Assembly: GCA_051881775.1 (NCBI GenBank)
Contig: JBJEQN010000096.1
Location: forward strand, 1-38,329
DNA from: UMGS363 sp051881775
GTDB taxonomy: Bacteria > Bacillota > Clostridia > Oscillospirales > Ruminococcaceae
Reading direction: 5' to 3'
DNA: 38,329 nucleotides
The notes under the pieces were generated by a model. The model did no database searches. It was not told the origin of the DNA and saw only the letters and a list, made by a program, of their open reading frames with translations. Positions 1-6,433 of the stretch are shown in pieces. The position numbers and the translations under genes are program-made. The first letter of the stretch is position 1, and every line of letters starts with the position of its first letter.

Positions 1-39
1 AATACGGCTGCAAGCATCATCCTCACAGTCGACTTAATT

Positions 40-68
40 ATTATATCACGTTAATTTGCGTTTGTCAA
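40..68 (-). promoter_or_regulatory. Leftward promoter at the window edge
   Basis: Read leftward, TTGACA (63-68) and TATAAT (40-45) are separated by exactly 17 bases, a perfect housekeeping promoter. It drives a transcript running off the left edge. ATG triplets at 18-20 and 15-17 on the minus strand could begin the gene, but too little sequence remains to call it. The promoter is divergent from spoIIR. Confidence 0.7.
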
Positions 69-191
69 GCATTTTTTTATTTTTTATTAAACCGCTTTCT
101 GCAATTTTTTTCTTTAAATGTATATTTTTTTTTAAAAGGGTCAATAATTACAGCGAAAATACTATTATTTCCCATCGGGAGGAGATTATAC

Positions 192-845
192 ATGAAATTT
201 ACGCTCAGAAAAAAAATTGCCGAGGCTGCCGCACTTATAGGGATGCTGGCGGCGGTGTTCGCACAGGGTGTTTGCGCCTTTGCGGAAAGCAGGGAACAGG
301 TAACAAAGGACGTTTTCCGCCTTCATATCCTTGCAAATTCCGATTCCGACGAGGATCAGGCACTTAAACTTAAAGTCAGGGACGCCGTTCTTGAAGAAAG
401 CAGCGGAATTTTCGGCGGAAGCCTTACTGCGGAGGAAGCAGCCGCCCTTGCAGAGCAGAACATTGAACAGTTTACCGAAACCGCAGAAAAAGTAATTGCC
501 GAAAACGGCTATGATTACAGCGTAAAATGTGAAGTGGACAAGGTTTATTTTGACGAGCGTGCCTACGGTACTGCGACCCTTCCTGCAGGGGAGTATAACG
601 CTCTGCGCATAATTATCGGCGAGGGCGAGGGACATAACTGGTGGTGCGTGATGTTTCCTGCGTTGTGCCTGCCTGCCGTGACAAATACGGACGAGGTGCT
701 TGAAGCGGCTTTGGCAGACGGCGCCCTTACCGAGGAGGAGATCAAGCTTATACAAAGTCCGGAAAACTATGAGGTAAGGTTTTATTTTGCCGAAATTTTC
801 AAGAAGCTGGCGGCGCTCGTTGAAAGCAAAAGAACTCAAATGTAA
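192..845 (+). CDS. spoIIR: Stage II sporulation protein R (SpoIIR)
   Basis: SpoIIR is the forespore-made secreted signal that activates SpoIIGA, which then processes pro-sigma E in the mother cell. The protein has 217 residues with a basic start and a hydrophobic signal segment at about residues 10-30. The family hallmark FRLHILANSDSDEDQ begins at residue 42 and runs into LKLKVRDAV. A ribosome binding site GGGAGGAG lies just upstream of the ATG. It appears to be a single gene upstream of pgk with its own AT-rich leader. A forespore sigma-factor promoter is expected from the family; GAAAATACTA at 155-164 resembles a sigma F/G -10 box, but no matching -35 was seen. Its presence indicates a sporulating or recently sporulating Clostridia lineage. 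Confidence 0.93.
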   Translation: MKFTLRKKIAEAAALIGMLAAVFAQGVCAFAESREQVTKDVFRLHILANSDSDEDQALKLKVRDAVLEESSGIFGGSLTAEEAAALAEQNIEQFTETAEKVIAENGYDYSVKCEVDKVYFDERAYGTATLPAGEYNALRIIIGEGEGHNWWCVMFPALCLPAVTNTDEVLEAALADGALTEEEIKLIQSPENYEVRFYFAEIFKKLAALVESKRTQM

Positions 846-883
846 AATATCGTGCATAACGCTGAAAAATTTTTCAAAACCCC

Positions 884-912
884 TTGCTAAAGTCTGCGAA
901 ATAGTATAAAAT
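884..912 (+). promoter_or_regulatory. pgk promoter
   Basis: TTGCTA (884-889) and TAAAAT (907-912) are 17 bases apart and lie about 55 bases before the pgk ATG. This is the best sigma A-type match in the gap after spoIIR. Confidence 0.5.
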
Positions 913-967
913 AGTATATGATAGGGCATTGCCCCGATCCAATTTTTTATGAAAGGATGTCATACCA

Positions 968-2191
968 ATGGCAGGTTTAAACAAGGTTACTGTTGACGAC
1001 ATTAACGTTAAAGGAAAAAAAGTCCTCGTAAGAGTTGACTTCAACGTTCCTCTCAAAGACGGCGTTATCACCAACGATAACAGAATCACAGCCGCTCTTC
1101 CCACTATCAAGAAGCTCGTTTCCGACGGAGGCAAGGTTGTTCTCTGTTCTCATCTCGGCAAGCCCAAGAACGGTCCCGAGGCTAAATTCTCCCTTAAGCC
1201 CGCAGCAGACAGACTTGCTGAACTTCTCCCCGGCACAAAGGTTACATTCGCTCCCGATGATGCAGTTGTAGGCGACAACGCTAAGAAAGCTGTTGCAGAA
1301 ATGGCTGACGGCGAGATCGTTGTTCTCGAAAATACACGTTTCAGAGGCGCAGACGAGACCAAGAACGGTGAGAACCTCTCCAAGGAGCTTGCAGATCTCG
1401 TTGACGGTCAGGTATTCGTTATGGACGCTTTCGGCTCCGCACACAGAGCTCACGCTTCCACAGCAGGCGTTACAAAGTTCGTTAAGGAGACCGCAGTTGG
1501 CTACCTTATGCAGAAGGAGATCCAGTATCTGGGCAACGCAGTTGAGAACCCTGTTCGTCCCTTCGTTGCTATCCTCGGCGGCGCTAAGGTTGCAGACAAG
1601 CTCAACGTTATTTCCAACCTCCTCGAAAAGTGCGACACACTTATCATCGGCGGCGGTATGGCTTATACATTCCTTAAGGCTAAGGGCTACGAAGTAGGTC
1701 TTTCCCTCGTTGACAACGAGAAGATCGACTACTGCAAGGAAATGATGGCAAAGGCTGAAAAGAACGGCAAGAAGCTCCTTCTTCCTATCGATACAGTAGT
1801 TGCAGCAGGTTTCCCCGATCCTATCGACGCTCCTATCGAAGTTCAGACTGTTGATTCCGACAAGATCCCTGCTGATAAGGAAGGTCTTGACATCGGTGAA
1901 AAGACAAGAGCTCTCTTTGCAGACGCTGTTAAGTCCGCAAAGACAGTTGTTTGGAACGGACCTATGGGCGTATTCGAGAATCCTACTCTTGCAGCAGGTA
2001 CTATCGCAGTAGCTCAGGCTCTTGCAGATACAGACGCAACAACTATCATCGGCGGCGGCGACTCTGCAGCTGCAGTTATACAGCTCGGCTTCTCCGATAA
2101 GATGTCTCACATCTCCACCGGCGGCGGCGCTTCTCTTGAATACCTCGAGGGCAAGGTTCTCCCCGGCGTTGATGTTATCGCTGAAAAGTAA
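968..2191 (+). CDS. pgk: Phosphoglycerate kinase
   Basis: This glycolytic enzyme transfers phosphate between 1,3-bisphosphoglycerate and ADP in the cytosol. The 407-residue length is typical. The N-terminal substrate motif VDFNVPL, the central GGAKVADKL and the nucleotide-binding GGGDSAAAV segment near the end are all present. The ribosome binding site AAAGGA precedes the ATG. Codon use is strongly biased toward a small set (TTC, CTC, GTT, AAG), unlike the neighbours, which fits a very highly expressed gene. It is monocistronic: its own promoter lies upstream and a strong terminator follows at about 2237. A 377-codon open frame on the opposite strand is a by-product of this codon bias. Confidence 0.98.
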   Translation: MAGLNKVTVDDINVKGKKVLVRVDFNVPLKDGVITNDNRITAALPTIKKLVSDGGKVVLCSHLGKPKNGPEAKFSLKPAADRLAELLPGTKVTFAPDDAVVGDNAKKAVAEMADGEIVVLENTRFRGADETKNGENLSKELADLVDGQVFVMDAFGSAHRAHASTAGVTKFVKETAVGYLMQKEIQYLGNAVENPVRPFVAILGGAKVADKLNVISNLLEKCDTLIIGGGMAYTFLKAKGYEVGLSLVDNEKIDYCKEMMAKAEKNGKKLLLPIDTVVAAGFPDPIDAPIEVQTVDSDKIPADKEGLDIGEKTRALFADAVKSAKTVVWNGPMGVFENPTLAAGTIAVAQALADTDATTIIGGGDSAAAVIQLGFSDKMSHISTGGGASLEYLEGKVLPGVDVIAEK

Positions 2192-2236
2192 TAAAACAGT
2201 AATTTAGTATTGAACTTCATACAAATCATCTAAATA

Positions 2237-2279
2237 AAAGGTCGTTACAACGGTTTTGAATCGTGTAACGACCTTTTTG
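2237..2279 (+). terminator. pgk terminator
   Basis: A perfect stem AGGTCGTTACA / TGTAACGACCT flanked by A and T runs follows pgk by about 45 bases. The same T run abuts the promoter of the first toxin-antitoxin copy. Confidence 0.9.
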
Positions 2280-2308
2280 TTGACAAATGTCATAAAAAAT
2301 GTTAAACT
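2280..2308 (+). promoter_or_regulatory. Toxin mRNA promoter, copy 1
   Basis: TTGACA (2280-2285), a 17-base spacer and TAAACT (2303-2308) with a TG one base upstream (extended -10). The start would be near 2315, giving a leader of about 58 bases before the toxin ATG. Confidence 0.7.
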
Positions 2309-2372
2309 ATAAATACGGGTACACCTTAAAACGGTAGGCGGTCAATCTTGCTCCCCGAAAGGGGGTATTGCT

Positions 2373-2456
2373 ATGAGTGTGATTGAGGTACTAACCTTAG
2401 GATTACTTATTTGCGCTATTGTACAAATAGTTCAAAACAGCAATAAAAAGAAATAA
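2373..2456 (+). CDS. Small hydrophobic type I toxin-like peptide, copy 1
   Basis: This 27-codon ORF encodes one hydrophobic segment (about residues 3-20, LTLGLLICAIVQIV) followed by a polar, basic tail NSNKKK. The N-terminal pattern M-S-V-x-E-x-L and the size resemble the Fst/TxpA and 'putative holin-like toxin' families, membrane-acting toxins of type I toxin-antitoxin loci. The leader folds into UCCCC-GAAA-GGGGG, placing the G-rich ribosome binding site inside a GNRA-capped hairpin. The stop codon lies inside the 5' arm of a symmetric terminator, and a consensus antisense promoter faces it from downstream. The identical peptide is encoded again 344 bases downstream. Family assignment rests on layout and weak sequence resemblance; toxicity is inferred. 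Confidence 0.72.
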   Translation: MSVIEVLTLGLLICAIVQIVQNSNKKK

Positions 2457-2531
2457 CCGCCCCAAGCTACCAACCAAGGCGGTTATTCTTTAACCATCTT
2501 ATGGGAGCGACCGTCTATCGGTGTACCCTTT
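2450..2531 (-). ncRNA. Predicted antisense RNA, copy 1
   Basis: A transcript of about 80 bases is predicted from the promoter at 2538-2566 to the shared terminator. Its 5' part contains GGGTACACC, ACGGTC and GCTCCC, the same blocks in the same order and sense as the toxin mRNA leader. Overlap with the toxin mRNA is at the 3' ends, as in Fst/TxpA-type systems. No separate ORF is visible in it. Confidence 0.6.
2452..2487. terminator. Shared bidirectional terminator, copy 1
   Basis: AATAACCGCC (2452-2461) and GGCGGTTATT (2478-2487) form a perfect 10-bp stem with a 16-base loop. It can end both the toxin mRNA and the opposing antisense RNA, giving the two RNAs complementary terminator loops. Confidence 0.8.
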
Positions 2532-2537
2532 AATGTT

Positions 2538-2566
2538 ATTATACACCCGTTTGTCACATATGTCAA
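2538..2566 (-). promoter_or_regulatory. Antisense RNA promoter, copy 1
   Basis: On the minus strand, TTGACA (2561-2566) and TATAAT (2538-2543) are separated by 17 bases, a perfect consensus. It is stronger than the toxin promoter, as expected for an antitoxin RNA. Confidence 0.8.
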
Positions 2567-2623
2567 GCGTTTTTATTTTTTATTGGGCAAACACGTTCAT
2601 CTGAATCGTTGCAGCGTTTTTTG

Positions 2624-2652
2624 TTGACAAATGTCATAAAAAATGTTAAACT
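2624..2652 (+). promoter_or_regulatory. Toxin mRNA promoter, copy 2
   Basis: Identical to copy 1: TTGACA (2624-2629), 17 bases, TAAACT (2647-2652) with an extended TG. Confidence 0.7.
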
Positions 2653-2716
2653 ATAAATACGGGTACACCTTAAAACGGTAGGCGGTCAATCTTGCTCCCC
2701 GAAAGGGGGTATTGCT

Positions 2717-2800
2717 ATGAGTGTGATTGAGGTACTAACCTTAGGATTACTTATTTGCGCTATTGTACAAATAGTTCAAAACAGCAATAAAAAGAAATAA
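2717..2800 (+). CDS. Small hydrophobic type I toxin-like peptide, copy 2
   Basis: This 27-codon ORF is identical to copy 1 at the DNA level, including the leader hairpin that masks the ribosome binding site. Identity across a one-transmembrane peptide, in a locus whose non-coding parts have diverged, suggests either a recent duplication or selection on the peptide. The stop again falls in the 5' arm of the terminator (2796-2831). Confidence 0.72.
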   Translation: MSVIEVLTLGLLICAIVQIVQNSNKKK

Positions 2801-2876
2801 CCGCCCTCAGCTACCAACTTAGGCGGTTATTCTTAACTAAACAATTTGGGAGCGACCGTCTATCGGTGTACCCTTT
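2794..2876 (-). ncRNA. Predicted antisense RNA, copy 2
   Basis: Predicted from the promoter at 2883-2911 to the shared terminator. Its 5' half is identical to the copy 1 antisense RNA; its middle stretch and terminator loop differ. Confidence 0.6.
2796..2831. terminator. Shared bidirectional terminator, copy 2
   Basis: The 10-bp stem is the same as in copy 1. The 16-base loop keeps a central AGCTACCAAC but differs from copy 1 at four positions near its edges. Confidence 0.8.
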
Positions 2877-2882
2877 AATGTT

Positions 2883-2911
2883 ATTATACACCCGTTTATC
2901 ATTAATGTCAA
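2883..2911 (-). promoter_or_regulatory. Antisense RNA promoter, copy 2
   Basis: TTGACA (2906-2911) and TATAAT (2883-2888) on the minus strand with a 17-base spacer that differs in sequence from copy 1. Confidence 0.8.
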
Positions 2912-2927
2912 GCGGTTTTATTATTTA

Positions 2928-3722
2928 TCAAGCAAACCCGTGCTTTTCAAGGAATCCGCCCAGCTTGCGGCAGTTTTCACACAGGTCGGCAGGCGAATCA
3001 TACCCGTTATTGTAAAGCTCGATTATAACGCTGCCGTTGTATCCGCTTTTCTTCAGCGCATTGAACAGTTTAAGGTTGTCATACTCTCCCTCGCCGAATT
3101 TCAGACAATCTCCCTTTGCCCCGTAATCGGAAAAGTGAACGTGGGCAATGTGATTTCCCAGCGCCTCCGCAATTTCCGCAGGATCCTCACCCGAGCGGTG
3201 CGCCTGCTTTGTGTCAAGTACAAATTTCGCTTCATCACCCAGGGCTGCCGCCATTTTTTTTAGAAAGTCAAGGGAACGGCTTGTGCAGCGTGACACGTTT
3301 TCCTGCACCACAGTTACCCCATAGCATTTTGCCCGTTTCTGAACTGCGGCAAAGCGCTCAAAATAGAACTCGTCGGAGCAGGGATTCTGCGGCTTGTTTC
3401 CGTGGAGAACGAAAAATTCCGCTCCCAGCTTGTTCATAAACTCAAAAAAGCGTCCGTAATATTTCAGCATATCCTCCAGACGGCGTTCATATTTCGTGAA
3501 AAGCATCATAGGCTCTATTCCGCAGGTGTAAGGATGCACCGAACAAACCGTTACGCCGTATTCCTTCTGTATCGCAAGAAATTCGCTCAGATAGGGGTCG
3601 TGCAGCTCGCAGTCTGAGTTGACGAATATTTCCGTCAGCGTCACTCCACTTTCTGCAAGGCTTCGGAATGCTTTTTCCGCTTCAAGTGGATAAAGACAGG
3701 CTGTTGAAACTCCTGAACGCAT
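2928..3722 (-). CDS. Sugar phosphate isomerase/epimerase family TIM-barrel protein
   Basis: The 264-residue protein belongs to the xylose isomerase-like / AP endonuclease 2 TIM-barrel family. Likely metal ligands lie at the ends of strands: E in VVQENVS, D and H in VLDTKQAHR, H in HVHFSD, and a C-terminal E in VIIELYNNG. Members isomerise or epimerise sugars or related hydroxy acids with a divalent metal; the substrate cannot be read from sequence. A GGGAGG ribosome binding site sits 7-8 bases before the ATG. The secF terminator separates it from the upstream sec genes, so it is probably transcribed alone. Its stop lies close to the antisense promoter of the second toxin-antitoxin copy. Confidence 0.85.
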   Translation of the reverse strand: MRSGVSTACLYPLEAEKAFRSLAESGVTLTEIFVNSDCELHDPYLSEFLAIQKEYGVTVCSVHPYTCGIEPMMLFTKYERRLEDMLKYYGRFFEFMNKLGAEFFVLHGNKPQNPCSDEFYFERFAAVQKRAKCYGVTVVQENVSRCTSRSLDFLKKMAAALGDEAKFVLDTKQAHRSGEDPAEIAEALGNHIAHVHFSDYGAKGDCLKFGEGEYDNLKLFNALKKSGYNGSVIIELYNNGYDSPADLCENCRKLGGFLEKHGFA

Positions 3723-3736
3723 AACATACCTCCCGA

Positions 3737-3781
3737 AAAAAAACAGGGTACCGGCAAAAATGTCCGATACCCTGCTGTTTT
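3737..3781 (-). terminator. secDF operon terminator
   Basis: On the minus strand a hairpin built on CAGGGTATCGG / CCGGTACCCTG is followed by a run of eight T. It lies immediately after the secF stop and just before the isomerase ribosome binding site. Confidence 0.85.
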
Positions 3782-4744
3782 TTATGCCTTATTGGAAACA
3801 GGCTTTCCGCCTTTTTGCTTTCCGCTCTTTTTGTCTTCAAAGAACGCCCAGAGGGGAGTTGTAAAGCATACGGAAGAGTAGGTTCCGGCGATCATACCGA
3901 TCATTACGGGCAGCGAGAAGGAAATGATAGACGTTACGCCGCATACTGCCGAAACGATAGTTACGGTAAGCATAGCCGCAACTGTTGTTATAGATGTGTT
4001 CAGCGAACGTGTAAGACACTGATTGATGCTAAGGTTTACGATCTCGTTTCTGTTCTTGGACTTGCCGTAAAGCTTGGTGTTCTCACGGACACGGTCGTAA
4101 ACAACGATGGTGTCGTTGATGGAATAGCCAAGGATAGTCAGAAGCACCGCCATAAAGTTTGCGTTGATAGACATTCCGCATACGATAAAGGTACCGTAAA
4201 CAATGGTACAGTCGTGGAGCAGAGCAATAATAGCGCAGATTCCGGCGAGCCAGCCGCCTATCTTTCTGAAACGTACTGCAATATAAAGGATAAGCACGAT
4301 AGACGAAAGAATTACGGCTACGATACATTTAAGGAAGAATTCCTTACCTGAGGACGGCGAAACATCGGAGGATTCGATAAGCTCCAAATTATTTGCCGCA
4401 TATTTCTCGGAAAGAGTGTTTGTAAGCTCAAACTGCTTGTCCGAAGAAAGTCCGTCGGTGGAAATAAGGGAAAGCTGGATGTTATTTTTGCCTGTGGAGA
4501 AGTCAACGCCGGTGGTGTAGTTAACGCCTGTGCCGCCGAGAATTTCCTTTGCGTCTGCGGCGAAAGCGTTTCCGTCTATTTCACCGTCGTAAACGTATGT
4601 GATGATAGTACCGCCCTTGAACTGGATGTCAAGGTCTGCGCCGAGAACAAAGGTGGCAAGGATAGATACCGCAACCATAACTGCGGAAATGATAAAGTAT
4701 ATCTTTCTGTGACCTATAAAGTCAATGTTGAATTTCTTATGCAT
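3782..4744 (-). CDS. secF: Protein translocase subunit SecF
   Basis: SecF works with SecD in the membrane to assist late steps of Sec-dependent export using the proton gradient. A transmembrane segment lies near residues 12-32, then an extracytoplasmic domain, then five C-terminal membrane spans. The RND-type motif NDTIVVYDRVREN is typical of SecF. The start was placed at the ATG at 4744: GGAGG is 8 bases upstream of it, whereas the in-frame GTG at 4753 overlaps that ribosome binding site. Length is then 320 residues, normal for SecF. It overlaps the end of secD by 8 bases, implying translational coupling. Confidence 0.95.
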   Translation of the reverse strand: MHKKFNIDFIGHRKIYFIISAVMVAVSILATFVLGADLDIQFKGGTIITYVYDGEIDGNAFAADAKEILGGTGVNYTTGVDFSTGKNNIQLSLISTDGLSSDKQFELTNTLSEKYAANNLELIESSDVSPSSGKEFFLKCIVAVILSSIVLILYIAVRFRKIGGWLAGICAIIALLHDCTIVYGTFIVCGMSINANFMAVLLTILGYSINDTIVVYDRVRENTKLYGKSKNRNEIVNLSINQCLTRSLNTSITTVAAMLTVTIVSAVCGVTSIISFSLPVMIGMIAGTYSSVCFTTPLWAFFEDKKSGKQKGGKPVSNKA

Positions 4745-6146
4745 TTTTAACACCTCCGTAAAGACGGGGATCTCTCAGCGCCTTGAACTTTGAAAGTGAA
4801 GCAAGCATGATCCTTGAACAGAACACTCCGAAGAACAGGTTGAGGATAACGCCCGAAAGAAGGGTGAAACCGAAGGAGTAAATAGTACCTGCGGTGGAAG
4901 GACCGAACATAAAGAACGCAAAGTGAAGAGCCTTTGCAAATATGCTGTCCGGAGTTCCGAATGCGCCCATAAGTATGATAGCAACCAGTACCATTGTTAC
5001 GTTGCCGTCGAGAATAGCGGAAAAGGCTGTCTTGAAGCCTGTTTCTATAGCGCCGTCAAGGGTCTTGCCCTTTTCAAGCTCTTCTCTGATTCTTTCTGCG
5101 GTGATGATGTTTGCGTCAACGCCCATGCCGACTGCAAGGATAATACCTGCGATACCCGGAATGGTAAGTATAGAGCCGTTCATAAAGCCGAAATAGCCCG
5201 AAACGAAAGCAAGTGTACCTGCTACCTGTCCCACAAGTGCGATAACTGCAACTGCGCCGGGAAGTCTGTATGCAGCGATCATAAATATTGCAATAAGTGC
5301 AAATGCGATGATTCCTGCGATTATCATAGCTTCAAGAGCGCCTGCACCGAGGCTGGGGGAGATAGTGGAGAAGCTTGCGGTTACCAGCTTAAAGGGGAGT
5401 GCGCCGGAGTTGATCTTGTCGGCAAGGGATTTTGCGCTTTCTGCGTCAAAGCTGCCTGTGATCTCGGCTCTTCCGTCTGTGATAGCAGCATTTACCGAGG
5501 GGTAGGAAATGCAGGTCTCGTCCATCCAAATGGAGATAACGCCGTTTTCCTGATAAAGTCTTGTTGTAGCTTCGGCAAATTTTTCTGCGCCGGATGCTGT
5601 AAGCTCAAGGCTGACGCCCCATGTATAAGCTCCGCTGCTGTCCTGGCTATAAGCGGCGTAAGCCTCCTGAACGTCGGAGCCTACGAGAATGATATTTTCT
5701 GCGGTGATACCCGAGGGAGCGCCCAGCTCGTCCACCTCATGACCCTCTCTGAAGGTCAGCTCTGCGGTCTCGCCAAGCTCCTTAACGGCAGCTTCGGGGT
5801 CGAATTCTGCTTCGCCCTCTTTCCAGGGGAAGCGCACGATTATACGGCTGTTGTCGTAGTCGATGTAGCATTCGTAATCGGTGATGCCCAGGTTTACCAT
5901 ACGCTGGACGATAACTTCCTTTGCGGCGTCCATATTTGCGTCGGTAGCCTCAACGCCTTCGGGGGGAGTAAAAGTAACGTCTACGCCGCCCTTGATGTCG
6001 ATACCGAAGCGGATATTTTCCGCACCCTTGATATAAACAGTTGTCATATCTCCATAGTAGGTGCTGAATCCTATAAATACCGAGGCTGCGAATAAGAGTA
6101 TCAGCGCCAGAACTATGAAAAAGACAGGTTTTTTGACCTTTCTCAC
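4737..6146 (-). CDS. secD: Protein translocase subunit SecD
   Basis: The 469-residue protein has a first membrane span at about residues 8-28, a large extracytoplasmic domain containing FGIDIKGGVDVTF (SecD motif D2) and C-terminal membrane spans with GMGVDANIITAERIREEL (motif D5). The start codon is GTG, preceded by CAGGAGG. secD and secF form a two-gene operon with its own consensus promoter. In many Clostridia secDF sits directly beside the yajC-scfA-scfB block; here that block is about 5 kb further along, with a cellulase, a lipoprotein and a dehydrogenase in between. Confidence 0.96.
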   Translation of the reverse strand: MRKVKKPVFFIVLALILLFAASVFIGFSTYYGDMTTVYIKGAENIRFGIDIKGGVDVTFTPPEGVEATDANMDAAKEVIVQRMVNLGITDYECYIDYDNSRIIVRFPWKEGEAEFDPEAAVKELGETAELTFREGHEVDELGAPSGITAENIILVGSDVQEAYAAYSQDSSGAYTWGVSLELTASGAEKFAEATTRLYQENGVISIWMDETCISYPSVNAAITDGRAEITGSFDAESAKSLADKINSGALPFKLVTASFSTISPSLGAGALEAMIIAGIIAFALIAIFMIAAYRLPGAVAVIALVGQVAGTLAFVSGYFGFMNGSILTIPGIAGIILAVGMGVDANIITAERIREELEKGKTLDGAIETGFKTAFSAILDGNVTMVLVAIILMGAFGTPDSIFAKALHFAFFMFGPSTAGTIYSFGFTLLSGVILNLFFGVFCSRIMLASLSKFKALRDPRLYGGVKNA

Positions 6147-6203
6147 GTTTTTACCTCCTGTTTTTGCCGGATAAAATTATACTCCGACACAAATTATCGT
6201 TTA

Positions 6204-6232
6204 ATTATAACATTTATTATGATATTTGTCAA
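6204..6232 (-). promoter_or_regulatory. secDF promoter
   Basis: On the minus strand TTGACA (6227-6232) and TATAAT (6204-6209) are 17 bases apart. The secD GTG is about 58 bases downstream. Confidence 0.8.
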
Positions 6233-6239
6233 TAGCAAC

Positions 6240-6284
6240 GATTTACTTCGGATAAATTTTTTGATTTACTTCGGATAAATTTTT
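6240..6284. repeat. 22-bp tandem repeat, two copies
   Basis: GATTTACTTCGGATAAATTT is repeated back to back (6240-6262, 6263-6284) between the divergent secD and cellulase promoters. It may be slippage or a paired regulator site; no role can be assigned. Confidence 0.6.
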
Positions 6285-6355
6285 GAAAAATGCCATAATA
6301 TGTTATTTTATCTTTATAATCAAAAAAAGCCTGTGTTTATTATAACATTTGATAA

Positions 6356-6384
6356 TTGAAAAAAGATTTTGGATATGCTATACT
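6356..6384 (+). promoter_or_regulatory. Cellulase gene promoter
   Basis: TTGAAA (6356-6361) and TATACT (6379-6384) are 17 bases apart, about 50 bases before the ATG. Confidence 0.7.
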
Positions 6385-6433
6385 ATTATAAAATGCGCTT
6401 TGCCGCAAAATATGGAAAGGATAGATAAATATT

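Larger units (their letters stand above)
2274..2920. repeat. Tandem duplication of the toxin-antitoxin unit
   Basis: Two direct copies lie at about 2280-2570 and 2624-2915. The first 182 bases (promoter, leader, ORF, first terminator arm) are identical between copies. Differences fall in the terminator loop (4 of 16 bases), a stretch of about 19 bases after the terminator, and the antisense promoter spacer. The sequence after copy 1 faintly resembles the 3' end of the isomerase gene at 2928, so the duplication may have carried part of that gene; this is uncertain. Confidence 0.9.

Noticed and set aside
977..2110. A 377-codon open frame antisense to pgk
   Set aside because: It mirrors the strong codon bias of pgk, is Cys/Ser-rich with no known motif, and has no ribosome binding site. 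Pgk on the plus strand is certain.
4745..4753. GTG start for SecF at 4753
   Set aside because: It overlaps the GGAGG that is properly spaced for the ATG at 4744.
4923..6095. A 390-codon open frame antisense to secD
   Set aside because: Low-complexity Cys/Lys-rich translation opposite a clear SecD; a shadow frame.
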